Shown here one piece after another: positions 26,577-35,213 of a DNA stretch of 64,000 nt. This DNA comes from Edaphobacter sp. 4G125 (GTDB taxonomy: Bacteria > Acidobacteriota > Terriglobia > Terriglobales > Acidobacteriaceae), in contig NZ_CP060393.1 of the NCBI RefSeq assembly GCF_014274685.1, positions 2,229,501 through 2,293,500 of the forward strand, given 5' to 3'. The position numbers were made by a program, and so were the translations under genes. A model generated the notes under the pieces. The model searched no databases and was not told the origin of the DNA. It saw only the letters and a program-made list of their open reading frames with translations. Numbering within the stretch: position 1 is the stretch's first letter; each line of letters begins with the position of its first letter.

Positions 26577-27308
26577 CTATTTTTTGCCCGCAAGTAGAAG
26601 CGTTCCGAAATGCTCGGGGACGTGGAAACTCTTGCTCATCGTGGGTTGCCATGAGAGATAGTGACGCGTCTCCATCGGTCCCTGGCAGCGGAAGAGATTA
26701 ATGCGCAAGGTTTCCCCGGAAGCGGGTGGGTGAGAGGTAAGAGACGAGAAGGGAATCTTCATCGCGCCGTACCACACCTTGTGAGCGCTATCGATGCGCG
26801 CGCTTACTTTAAAGCCAGAACTCCACTTCACGGCGTTTCGATTTCCTTGATGGTCAAGATCTATATCGAGATCGACCCATTCGCCTTGCGGTGAAACCTC
26901 AAATTCCTTATAGCGTCGAATATTTTCGAAGTCCGAGCCGATAAAAGCCTCGGCAACGTCCCAGTTCCACAGTTGATTGGTTTCTTCGGCTGTGTTGGGA
27001 GAGGGTTTGAGATGCAGTTCTTCATAGGGAGCGATAAAGAGCAGATAAAGATTGTTTTTCGTCCAGCGTGAACGGATTTCGGTGCGATGAGAGGGAACGG
27101 GATTGCCGAAGGTGTCTCCCGTGATAAAGACAGGCTTTGATTTGCGCCAGAAAGAGGACGATGGATTCGTCGTGAGGTCAGTGTCATGACCTGACTGCAC
27201 GGCAGTGATGGTAGAGGATGGGGAAGCCTCATGGGCAGATTGCGCGAAGGATATTGGGCTCATGAAGGTCAACGAAGCAAGAAGAAAAGCGCAGGAGAGG
27301 TTTGGCAT
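26577..27308 (-). CDS. CBM9-like / DOMON-type secreted carbohydrate-binding protein
   Basis: 243 residues from the ATG at 27308, which begins a good signal peptide (MPNLSCAFLLASLTFMSPISFAQ) and has GAGGAA upstream. A 22-codon upstream extension lacks such features. The mature part resembles family 9 carbohydrate-binding modules: FWRKSKPVFITGDTF, RSRWTKNNLYLLFIAPYEELH, WNWDVAEAFIGSDFENIRRYKEFEVSPQGEWVD, and KIPFSSL. The aromatic and WDVAE-type acidic positions match the ligand/calcium region. It probably binds sugars or sugar-like groups outside the inner membrane. It is monocistronic and convergent with the outer-membrane protein gene. Confidence 0.8.
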   Translation of the reverse strand: MPNLSCAFLLASLTFMSPISFAQSAHEASPSSTITAVQSGHDTDLTTNPSSSFWRKSKPVFITGDTFGNPVPSHRTEIRSRWTKNNLYLLFIAPYEELHLKPSPNTAEETNQLWNWDVAEAFIGSDFENIRRYKEFEVSPQGEWVDLDIDLDHQGNRNAVKWSSGFKVSARIDSAHKVWYGAMKIPFSSLTSHPPASGETLRINLFRCQGPMETRHYLSWQPTMSKSFHVPEHFGTLLLAGKK

Positions 27309-27493
27309 GGAAGATGAAATTCCTCGGCAGATCTGACTGGAATTGAAGGAAGAATCTGCCGGTTCAAAATACATCGGAGCAGATGCGATCCCTTCCCAAA
27401 CATCATGGCATGAAACAATCTCGATCAGTAAGCGCGGGATAAGACGGATGGCCTACGAAGTAAGGAAAAAAGTCGATACTCTTCAGGGCAAGT

Positions 27494-27685
27494 TTATCTC
27501 TTGAATTGCGTCCACGCGATAAGCGGGGATCCAATAGCGAAAAGCCAGGCCAGTGTATGCGCAAATGGGATTCCGTCTGATCCATTCCAGGTCAAGGTCA
27601 CTAAAGCTGCGACCCAGATCACAAGCCAAGAGACAGCGGTGATGGCTGCCACAACCCGGGGGTTTGGTGGATGAAATTCACGCAT
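27494..27685 (-). CDS. Small two-helix membrane protein
   Basis: 63 residues: a short polar N-terminus, membrane helices at about 11-31 and 42-58, and a basic end (TQFKR). The composition is natural for a membrane protein, but no clear ribosome-binding site precedes the ATG. I recognise no family and the function is unknown. Confidence 0.5.
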   Translation of the reverse strand: MREFHPPNPRVVAAITAVSWLVIWVAALVTLTWNGSDGIPFAHTLAWLFAIGSPLIAWTQFKR

Positions 27686-28008
27686 GGCGTAAACGTATCA
27701 AAAATATGGGGATAGCTCTACATCTCCAAGGTAGGGGATAAAACCTACTACCTTCGTGCATCGAGATGTCTGACGAAAATCTTCCTAAAGACATTAGCTC
27801 TACCTCTCTTGGATGCTTCGAGAGTGTGAGGAAGATGTAAACAAGAAATAGTCGAGGTGAGTTATGGGTGTAGATAAATGAGGTGGCGATTTTTTCTGTA
27901 CTCTAAAACAAGCCCAGATTAGGGAAGCCTCTCACAGAGGTGATCCGGCGGGGCAGAAGATTCGACCTATTGCAGGTGGAGGGTCAATACTGATGATAAG
28001 GAGATTTC
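27686..28008. promoter_or_regulatory. Leader/promoter region of the GMC dehydrogenase operon
   Basis: About 320 bases without a supported gene. The 3' end carries AAGGAG five bases before the ATG at 28009, a strong ribosome-binding site. I see no clear operator palindrome or riboswitch fold. Confidence 0.35.
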
Positions 28009-28653
28009 ATGCAACGACGTGATGTTCTGAAGCTGCTGGGGACGGCCGCAGCTATCTCTGCCTTACCTCAGGAGGCGCTAGCGATTTTGCAGCAGGCAAG
28101 CGCGCAGGTGGCGGCCTCAACCGGACTCAGAACCTTTAATCCACATCAAAATGCTACGGTCACGACCCTCGCTGAGCTGATTATTCCTGAGACGGATACG
28201 CCTGGCGCAAAGGGAGCCAGGGTGAACGAGTTCATCGACCTGCTGCTTACGGAATGGTTTGAACCCACCGAGACTCGCCAGTTTCTGGCAGGGCTAGCCG
28301 ATGTAGATCAGCGCAGCCAAAAGATGTTTGCCGCGGATTTCGTCAACTGTAAGTTGGAACAGCAGACAGAGCTACTAAAGCAGCTGGACGATGCCGCGAT
28401 GGAATTTACGAAGAAGCAGAAGGCCGAGCAGCGAAATCCCCAGAGGAGTTCGCAGATGGCTGCATTACCGGACATGCAGAAGCCAGAGCAGCAGGAGGCG
28501 AAGCATCCGCCGGTCAACTTCTTCTATCAATTCAAGAAGTTGACATTGACCGGCTACTACACCTCAGAGATCGGCTTTGAAAAAGAACTCGGTAAGTCAA
28601 TTATCCCGTCCGGTCACTCCGGCTGCGCTCCTTTGTCGGAGGTGACTCGATGA
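28009..28653 (+). CDS. Gluconate 2-dehydrogenase subunit 3-family protein (Tat-exported)
   Basis: 214 residues. The N-terminus has a twin-arginine signal (QRRDVLKLLGTAAAISAL) ending near residue 30. The body matches the subunit 3 family: TLAELIIPETDTPGAKGARVNEFIDLLLTEWF and the late FFYQFKKLTLTGYYTSEIG. In characterised sugar and gluconate dehydrogenases this small subunit accompanies the flavin GMC subunit and carries it through the Tat system. The stop overlaps the start of the GMC gene by 4 bases, which fits such a complex. A Lys/Gln-rich insert (about 125-165) is variable. Confidence 0.92.
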   Translation: MQRRDVLKLLGTAAAISALPQEALAILQQASAQVAASTGLRTFNPHQNATVTTLAELIIPETDTPGAKGARVNEFIDLLLTEWFEPTETRQFLAGLADVDQRSQKMFAADFVNCKLEQQTELLKQLDDAAMEFTKKQKAEQRNPQRSSQMAALPDMQKPEQQEAKHPPVNFFYQFKKLTLTGYYTSEIGFEKELGKSIIPSGHSGCAPLSEVTR

Positions 28654-30341
28654 ATGTACTGACCAATAAGACCAACACTTATGACGCGATCGTCATCGGT
28701 TCAGGCATCAGCGGTGGATGGGCCGCCAAGGAACTGACTGAAAAAGGCCTCCAGACACTTGTACTCGAAGCCGGTGAATTGATCGTGCCGGAACGCGACT
28801 ACGTGGAGCACGTGCCTACGTGGGATGTGAAATTCCGGGGCATGCGCGATCGGCAGTACATGAAGGTACACCAGCCGATGCAACAGCACATCGCAGACGA
28901 GTGGAATTCCAAGTTCTTCGTCGACGACCTCGAAAATCCCTACACAACGCCGCCTGACCAGCCATACCTGTTTCTGCGCGGACGCCACCTCGGCGGACGT
29001 TCTGTTATGTGGGGGCGGCAGAGCTATCGCTGGAGCGACCTCGACTTTGAAGCCAATATCAAAGACGGCCACGGCGTTGATTGGCCCATCCGTTACAAGG
29101 ATATCGAACCCTGGTACGACTACGTCGAAGACTTCATCGGTGTCAGCGGACAGGCCGAAGGGCTACCGCAGCTTCCCGACGGCAAGTTTCTTCCGCCTAT
29201 GGAGATGAACTGCGCCGAGATTGCCATGCGTGATGTTGTAGCGCAGAAGTTCCCTGACCGCCGTCTGACCATCGGGCGTACCGCCATTCTCACCGTACCG
29301 CATCGCGGGCGCGCTGCCTGCCACTACTGTGGCCCCTGCGCTCGTGGCTGCATCACGCGGTCGTACTTCAGCAGCATCCACTCCACGCTGCCCGCGGCCG
29401 AAGCCACTGGTAAGATGACGCTGCGCCCCTACAGCGTCGTACAAAGCCTGGCCTTCGACAGGAAGACGCGGCGTATCACGGGTGTACGCGTGATCGACGC
29501 CAAGACAAAAGAGACACTGGAGTTTCATTCCAAGGTAGTCTTCCTGTGCGCTTCAACGTTGGAGTCAGCGAGGATCCTGATGAACTCGGCAACGCCAGAG
29601 TTTTCGACCGGCCTGGCCAACTCAAGCGGCCAGCTGGGACGCAATTTGATGGATCACATCTTCCACAGCGGTGCCAGTGGCCTCATGCTAGGGCATGAGG
29701 ACCGGCAGCAGATCGGCAACCGTCCCAACGGTATTTACATGCCACGCTTCCGCAATGTTAAGGATAAGCACCCGGACTTCGTGCGTGGTTACGGCTTCCA
29801 GGGCGGCGGGGGACGCGAAGACTGGGGTCGCGGCAGCGAAATGTCAGGCTTCGGCGTCGACTTCAAGCATAAATTGCGTGAACCTGGACCATGGCGGTTT
29901 AGCTTTGGCGGTTTCGGCGAATGCCTGCCGCATCCAGACAACCGCATGGAGTTGAACAAGGACAAGCTCGACGCCTGGGGTATTCCCACGCTGAGAATCA
30001 GCCACAAGTGGCGTGAGAATGAGTTGGCGATCTTCAAGGATGCGACCGCTACAGCTGCCGAAATGCTCGAAGCAGCTGGGGCCAAGGACATTACTCTGTC
30101 CACAACGCCCTCGCAGCCCGGCGAAAGTATCCACGAAATGGGCAGTGCCCGTATGGGACGCGACCCGAAGACCTCGGTGCTGAACTCTTGGAACCAAGCG
30201 CACGATATAAAGAACCTCTTCATTACCGACGGCTCCTTTATGGTGTCATCAGCTTGCCAGAATCCATCGCTGACTTATATGGCGATGACTGCGCGTGCCT
30301 CCGATTATGCCGTCCGTCAACTGAAGCAGGGGGATCTCTGA
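28650..30341 (+). CDS. GMC-family FAD-dependent sugar dehydrogenase
   Basis: 563 residues. FAD-binding fold at the start (AIVIGSGISGGWAAKEL, then VLEAG), the GMC glycine loop GRHLGGRSVMWGRQS, active-site region HEMGSARMG, and the C-terminal FITDGSFMVSSACQNPSLTYMAMTAR. A cysteine cluster, CHYCGPCARGC (Cys224, 227, 230, 234), resembles the metal-cluster cysteines found in dehydrogenase GMC subunits. It has no signal of its own, so export with the Tat-bearing small subunit is expected. It probably oxidises sugars or glycosides in the periplasm and passes electrons to a quinone or cytochrome. Glucoside 3-dehydrogenase and gluconate/keto-sugar activity cannot be separated from sequence alone. Confidence 0.93.
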   Translation: MNVLTNKTNTYDAIVIGSGISGGWAAKELTEKGLQTLVLEAGELIVPERDYVEHVPTWDVKFRGMRDRQYMKVHQPMQQHIADEWNSKFFVDDLENPYTTPPDQPYLFLRGRHLGGRSVMWGRQSYRWSDLDFEANIKDGHGVDWPIRYKDIEPWYDYVEDFIGVSGQAEGLPQLPDGKFLPPMEMNCAEIAMRDVVAQKFPDRRLTIGRTAILTVPHRGRAACHYCGPCARGCITRSYFSSIHSTLPAAEATGKMTLRPYSVVQSLAFDRKTRRITGVRVIDAKTKETLEFHSKVVFLCASTLESARILMNSATPEFSTGLANSSGQLGRNLMDHIFHSGASGLMLGHEDRQQIGNRPNGIYMPRFRNVKDKHPDFVRGYGFQGGGGREDWGRGSEMSGFGVDFKHKLREPGPWRFSFGGFGECLPHPDNRMELNKDKLDAWGIPTLRISHKWRENELAIFKDATATAAEMLEAAGAKDITLSTTPSQPGESIHEMGSARMGRDPKTSVLNSWNQAHDIKNLFITDGSFMVSSACQNPSLTYMAMTARASDYAVRQLKQGDL

Positions 30342-30385
30342 TTACCTTGCTGCCATGATTGCGCCCTTTGTAGGCGAGCATTTTG

Positions 30386-30440
30386 AAATCAGGTTCTCTC
30401 TGAAGTCTTTCGCATGATCGATGAGAGGACCTGATTTTTT
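30386..30440 (+). terminator. Terminator after the GMC operon
   Basis: 15-bp arms AAATCAGGTTCTCTC (30386-30400) and GAGAGGACCTGATTT (30423-30437) with one G-T pair and a 22-base loop, followed by TTT. It lies 45 bases after the stop of the dehydrogenase. Confidence 0.75.
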
Positions 30441-31026
30441 GACAGTAAAACAAAGAGAGATGAGAGTCGCCCCGCATCGAATAGGCTGAGTCAACAAAAG
30501 CTGTCAGAGCTGTCCAATGTCCCCAAACAACTATTAATTTGATTGAGCGAGAGGGTAAACGCTGTCCTCCTTAGGGTTGTGACGAAGTTGGTTGCCCATC
30601 TCGGATGGTCTCGTATCAGAGATGCACCTGCTATATCCCGAGATCTACGTGCAGAACGATCTCTTCCGAAGATGCCGTAATGCTTTTACATCGAAAAACT
30701 CCTCATATCTGCATTGTGATCTTGGCATTCCTGGCAGGATTCATTGTCTCCAATTCTCTGATTGCAGGTACTGCATTTAGTCAATTTTCTATATGTAAAG
30801 AAAATATTACGAAGTTTTTTCAAGGCAGTAATGACGTACATGATCCAAACACTTTCTCTTTGGAGCTTTAAATTGGAACAGGTTGGATCGTAATGCTCTG
30901 AACGCTAGATCGGCAAGAAATATCGCTTCAACTATTACAGAAGGATGGATGGGAGTGTGGTTTGCCCGATATGCTTTGTACCAGTTGCAATCGTAGAGAC
31001 AGGACAAAGGAGTTGGGAAATAGCAA
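30441..31026. other. Degenerate intergenic stretch
   Basis: Almost 600 bases of lower GC content with no convincing gene on either strand. Short frames (for example 30605-30871) lack ribosome-binding sites and any family resemblance. With the transposase fragment just downstream, this stretch looks like a decayed insertion site. Confidence 0.4.
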
Positions 31027-31175
31027 GGAGACGTTATGCGTCCGAGCAGGTAGTGAATCTGCTTCGACAGGTGAAAGTGGCAGTTGAGAATGGAAAGACG
31101 ACAGGGAAGGCAGCTGAGATTACAGAGCAGACGTACTAATCGCTAGCGTAAGGAGTACGGTGGACAGCAGATCTA
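31027..31175 (+). pseudogene. IS3-type transposase OrfA remnant
   Basis: Translation gives RRRYASEQVVNLLRQVKVAVENGKTT, then AEITEQTY, which matches the N-terminal helix-turn-helix region of IS3-family (IS407-like group) OrfA proteins. After TY the frame meets TAA and TAG. Shifting by one base restores RKEYGG, as in intact OrfA (TYYRWRKEYGG). The copy therefore has a one-base insertion, a Trp-to-stop change and a small internal deletion. No OrfB or terminal inverted repeats were found. It is non-functional. Confidence 0.75.
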
Positions 31176-31293
31176 ATATGCACCAACCGATAGTCTCGAT
31201 CGACAGCACAGGGGTTCTATTTCGGCCCGAGCGTTATCAATAGATTTGATTGATATCTTTGCGATTTTTGATGTTCTCATCTTCTGCCGTAGT

Positions 31294-32745
31294 CTATGAG
31301 ACTTCATTCAGGGGTAACGGATTCGTCTGCGGTGGCGTGAGCAGACTTATCATCCAGGTAAAGAATACATTCAGGAGTAGGGAGAGGAACCCGGCGTTGA
31401 TTCCGTGGAAGGGATCGTTATGCGAGAGCATGAGTATCGAGACCGAGATGAGGCCAATGATGAGTCCACTGGCAACGCCGATAGTTGTTACACGAGGCCA
31501 GAATAACCCAAAGACGACAGCAGGAAAGAACTGCGAAACGCCAGCATAGCCCAATAGCAGAAGTGCGACCAGAGTTGTTGAATTATGCAGAGCGAGGTAA
31601 AAGCTGATGGAGGCGAGGACCAGCACCATTAGCTTCGCGAGCCGCGCAACGCTCTGTTCATTCATTTGAGGCGAGAAGAGAGGGCGGTAGACATTCTTCG
31701 CAAAGAGGGTCGATGACGTAAGAATGATGATTGCTGCCGGAACCATGGCGGTCAGGGCACCTGCTCCGCCGATTACCCCGAGGAACCAGGCAGGGAAAAC
31801 TCTGCGGGCAAGCACCAACAGAGACATATCGGGGTTGGTGAGATCCGGAATCAGCAGAACCGCGGAGAAACCTGCGATGAAGATGAAGACCAGACTCGCC
31901 GTGTAAAGAGGTGTAATGATCGCGTTGCGGCGCAGAGTCTCGCTGCTTTTAGCTGTAAACGCGGAGCCAAAGGTGTGTGGCCACATATAGAAGCCACATG
32001 CGCTGAGCAGGACCGTGGATATGAACCAGGAGTGCCCCATGACCTTTGTTGCGCTAGGCATGGTCAGATGCGTGGGATGCGTGGTAGCGAGTTGATGGAA
32101 CAGGGGAGTTATCCCACCAAAGTAGTGATAGGGGATGTAGATTCCGATGGCTAGCGCAGCAACAATCATCAGAAAGTCTTTGACGACGGAAACCCACGCA
32201 ACTGCGCGCATTCCCCCCAGAAAAACGAAGCAGGCCACAATTATGACGGCAATCAGAATGGAAAGATCCCGAGGGATCTGATCGAAGCTGCATACCTGCA
32301 CGATGATGCCGAGGCCGGCGAGTTGAATCTGCAGGTAGGGAATGATGAACAGTACGCCGGTGAGAGAGGTAAAGATCGATAGCGGCTTACTGTTATATCT
32401 CCTTTCAAAAAAATCCGACTGAGTTTGCAGACCATGCTTGCGTCCCAGGTACCATATGTATGGCAGGATGAAGAACGAGATCACGTAGCCCAGGGTGATG
32501 TAGGCCATGATGTAGAGCGCCGGCCCCCCGCGCGAATAAGCCCATCCGCTTGCCCCTAGAAACGCAAACGTGGTGTAAAGCTCGCCGGCCATAAGAAGCC
32601 ATACGAAGACAAATCCCAGGCTGCGGCCCGCAACGGACCATTCTTCCAGGCTCTTTGTCTGGCCGACGCTTGCTCGAAGCCCCACAAGCGTTCCTGCGAA
32701 GACAATAAAGAAGATGATGCTCATGGCTACGACGGTATGAGTCAT
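31294..32745 (-). CDS. Sodium:solute symporter family protein
   Basis: 483 residues, about 13 membrane helices. Family segments: SLEEWSVAGRSLGFVFVWLLMAGELYTTFAFLG, LGYVISFFILPYIWYLGRKHGLQTQSDFFERRYNS, VFLGGMRAVAWVSVVKDFLM, and the Na+-site helix GGAGALTAMVPAAIIILTSSTLF. Four bases upstream lies a DUF3311 gene, and this DUF3311-symporter pairing is common in bacteria. The gene is the last of a same-strand cluster with a putative glycoside hydrolase and a TonB receptor, so it probably imports the released sugar or sugar acid. That role is inferred. Confidence 0.92.
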   Translation of the reverse strand: MTHTVVAMSIIFFIVFAGTLVGLRASVGQTKSLEEWSVAGRSLGFVFVWLLMAGELYTTFAFLGASGWAYSRGGPALYIMAYITLGYVISFFILPYIWYLGRKHGLQTQSDFFERRYNSKPLSIFTSLTGVLFIIPYLQIQLAGLGIIVQVCSFDQIPRDLSILIAVIIVACFVFLGGMRAVAWVSVVKDFLMIVAALAIGIYIPYHYFGGITPLFHQLATTHPTHLTMPSATKVMGHSWFISTVLLSACGFYMWPHTFGSAFTAKSSETLRRNAIITPLYTASLVFIFIAGFSAVLLIPDLTNPDMSLLVLARRVFPAWFLGVIGGAGALTAMVPAAIIILTSSTLFAKNVYRPLFSPQMNEQSVARLAKLMVLVLASISFYLALHNSTTLVALLLLGYAGVSQFFPAVVFGLFWPRVTTIGVASGLIIGLISVSILMLSHNDPFHGINAGFLSLLLNVFFTWMISLLTPPQTNPLPLNEVS

Positions 32746-32749
32746 ATCG

Positions 32750-32953
32750 CTAATCTCGATCGCGGTTTTCTTCGACTGAATTGGCTACAGTGATACAGAG
32801 ACTGCTAATAGCAATCCAGGCAATGAGCCAGAAGAGGTTGAAGGGTAACCCGAAGATCATCGGGGTTACCCGGTCCCACAAGGGCACGGTGAAGCACATA
32901 CCGATGAAGGGAATCAGGCCGAGTCCTACGGCTTTTAGAGATGGCTTCTGCAT
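32750..32953 (-). CDS. DUF3311-family small membrane protein
   Basis: 67 residues, two membrane helices. The pattern LGLIPFIGMCFTVPLWDRVTPMIFGLPFNLFWLIAW is the DUF3311 signature (short loop with P, W and N between the helices). It is encoded immediately before a solute:sodium symporter with a four-base gap. The family is thought to be an auxiliary subunit of such symporters. That is known only from gene pairing, as far as I can say. Confidence 0.88.
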   Translation of the reverse strand: MQKPSLKAVGLGLIPFIGMCFTVPLWDRVTPMIFGLPFNLFWLIAWIAISSLCITVANSVEENRDRD

Positions 32954-32986
32954 ATCGACAGGCTTACGTTGCGTGCGAGGCTGATA

Positions 32987-35179
32987 TTAAACAAGATCAA
33001 TGGCGATGACCTCATAGTCCAGGACAGATGGGACGTGGAATTTCAGAGTGCTTCCATTAACAGTATGTTGTACTGCACCTGTCTTCATCAGTGCGTGAAC
33101 CTTCTCGACTCGCTTGCCCTTAGGGATCTCCACCTCTACATCCTGCGGTGGCGAGGCGATCAACTCGTGCATCTGAGGGCGCATGGCCATGGGATTTGTG
33201 AGATTGACCAGATGCACGGTCATGGAATCCTTCTGCAGCCATACTGTTGCATCGAACATTCCCTGTCCCTGCACGCGAAGAGGATGAGGCTCGTTATTGA
33301 CCCAGTTGATGGCGTTGAGCAGGAGAAGCGCATGATCGTAGGCCATGACTTCCCAGTACACGCGATCGATATCCCACGGGAAGTAGACGACTCTTCCGGC
33401 GCCGATTTGGTTCATGAAGACCTCAGGAGCATCGGTTTTGTCGAGGGTCCAGAAGGTCTTTTCCATTGGAAGATTTGCTACTGCCGGAATACGCAGGAGA
33501 GGCTGTTTGCCTGCTTCATCATGCGACTTTACATTGAGCTGCCATGTTCCGCCGATGATCGTGTCCGCATCTTCAAGACCCTTAAGCATCGATCCATACA
33601 AAGGACTGGACTTTTCAGGATAGAGATAGGTGTTTTGCAAAGCGGTCTTGCCGTTTGCGCGAGAAACGAACGATGCTCCGAAGAGATCAGCCAGAGCGAA
33701 GTCTTTCCTGGGATTACCCTGCTCGTCGTAAAGAGAAGTCTCATAGGTTGCTACGAGACTGCCTCCCTTCTGCACATAGTCGCGCAATTGCTGGCATTGT
33801 TGATCGGAGAGCGCGGCGATATTAGGTAGAATGAGGGTCTTGAAGCGGCTCAGGTTGGCAGCATCCAAGTTGAGCTCGTGCACCATTTCGAATGGAATTC
33901 GAGCTTCGATAAGAGCCTGATAGAAGCCCAACTGGGGGTCTTCGACGAGGCGGTGCATATCCGCGGCACCTGCATAGAACTCCGCGGTCTGCTGGGAGTA
34001 GACGATGCCGATTCTGGCTACAGGAGAGGTGTTGCGGAAGTATTTCTCGTTCTTGTAGTGCCAGACGTAGAGATCTTCGATGACCTTCTGGCCGCGCTTA
34101 TCGTGCAACTGGCCGGAGACCATGTTGAACCACGGACGCAACCCGTTGGCCATGCCGTCCTGTACCCAGAGGCGAGTTTCGGCAGGGCTCTTGGTTGAGT
34201 TGAGCCATCGATAGGGAGAGACGATGCCGACGTTGAAGATGCCGCCAATGGCCTTGTTGCCCAGGGTGGAGCGATACTCCTTGCCATTCTTTCCGTTTGC
34301 CCACGGCACCATGACGCGTTCGCGGCACTGTCGATCTGCAAAGAGCGTAGGCGCAAGCTCGCCAACTTTCTTCATGTTCAGACCGCTTGTCGCGCCTCCG
34401 CCGGAGTTTGCGATGTAACGGGCGTTCGGCCGAACTTTACGAATGACGCCATCCCACTTCTCCCATATCTCGAAGCGACGTGCCTGTTCCCACTTAAGAT
34501 AGTTGCGATAGACCGGATTGCGCGGATTGCGCTCTAGCGGAAGATCCTGACTGTAGGCTGCCCGAAAATCCTGACGACAGTGCTCGCAGTAGCACATGCC
34601 ATTGCCAGTCCAGCGGTTTGCGAAGATGCCATCCACGTCGTACATCTCGACGATCTCCTGCGTAACCTCTGTCATGAAGTCGAGATTGTATGGTCCGAGG
34701 GTGCAGGTGAGCCACATGCCGGGATAGTCCGGATGAGGCCGTTTCTTGCCATCGGGCCCAACGGAAATCCAGTCGGGATGAGCCTCTGCGACATCATCAT
34801 AGGTGGCATGGGGATCGGTACGCGCAAGCACGACCATGTCTTGCTTGCGGCAGCCCTCAAGCATCACTGTCCAGAAATCCTCATGTCCTTCGAGCCACTT
34901 GCTGCGGTGCTGATACTTAATCTTCGTGGGATAGAACGCCACCACACCACCTGCAGAAAGACAGAGTGCATCGGCATGAATCCTGCGAAAGAAATCCAGC
35001 CAGTACGCCCGGTCCATTTTGGCGACGTCGTCTTCGCTCAGGTTTAGCTGCGCCCAGCGCATAGGGCGATCAAACCACTCGGCACCCAAGGGAGAGAGGG
35101 GGGACGCGCCACCCGGCGAAGCCATCGCAAAGGCGGTCATCGCGGCCGAAGTCTGCAGGAACTCTCTACGAGTCATCAT
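32987..35179 (-). CDS. Tat-exported putative glycoside hydrolase (GHL/beta-galactosidase trimerisation type)
   Basis: About 730 residues from the ATG at 35179, which begins MMTRREFLQTSAAMTAFAMA, a twin-arginine signal. The frame is open 33 codons further upstream without signal features. The N-terminal half looks like a TIM barrel of the hypothetical glycosyl hydrolase group (LDFFRRIHADALCLSAGG, YDVDGIFANRWTGNGMCYCEHCRQDF with a CxxC pair). The second half resembles the glutamine-amidotransferase-like trimerisation domain of GH42-type enzymes (IGIVYSQQTAEFYAG, LPNIAALSDQQCQQLRDYVQKGGSLVATYETS, GAGRVVYFPWDIDRVYWE), followed by a beta-sandwich. The catalytic acids and the sugar specificity cannot be fixed from sequence. 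It lies in a cluster with a TonB receptor and symporter. Confidence 0.8.
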   Translation of the reverse strand: MMTRREFLQTSAAMTAFAMASPGGASPLSPLGAEWFDRPMRWAQLNLSEDDVAKMDRAYWLDFFRRIHADALCLSAGGVVAFYPTKIKYQHRSKWLEGHEDFWTVMLEGCRKQDMVVLARTDPHATYDDVAEAHPDWISVGPDGKKRPHPDYPGMWLTCTLGPYNLDFMTEVTQEIVEMYDVDGIFANRWTGNGMCYCEHCRQDFRAAYSQDLPLERNPRNPVYRNYLKWEQARRFEIWEKWDGVIRKVRPNARYIANSGGGATSGLNMKKVGELAPTLFADRQCRERVMVPWANGKNGKEYRSTLGNKAIGGIFNVGIVSPYRWLNSTKSPAETRLWVQDGMANGLRPWFNMVSGQLHDKRGQKVIEDLYVWHYKNEKYFRNTSPVARIGIVYSQQTAEFYAGAADMHRLVEDPQLGFYQALIEARIPFEMVHELNLDAANLSRFKTLILPNIAALSDQQCQQLRDYVQKGGSLVATYETSLYDEQGNPRKDFALADLFGASFVSRANGKTALQNTYLYPEKSSPLYGSMLKGLEDADTIIGGTWQLNVKSHDEAGKQPLLRIPAVANLPMEKTFWTLDKTDAPEVFMNQIGAGRVVYFPWDIDRVYWEVMAYDHALLLLNAINWVNNEPHPLRVQGQGMFDATVWLQKDSMTVHLVNLTNPMAMRPQMHELIASPPQDVEVEIPKGKRVEKVHALMKTGAVQHTVNGSTLKFHVPSVLDYEVIAIDLV

Positions 35180-35213
35180 TTTGATTTCTTTCTCCATAGA
35201 AACGTAGTTGTTA

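Noticed and set aside
30605..30871. An 88-codon frame in the gap after the GMC operon
   Set aside because: No ribosome-binding site, odd composition and no family match; lies in a degenerate stretch.
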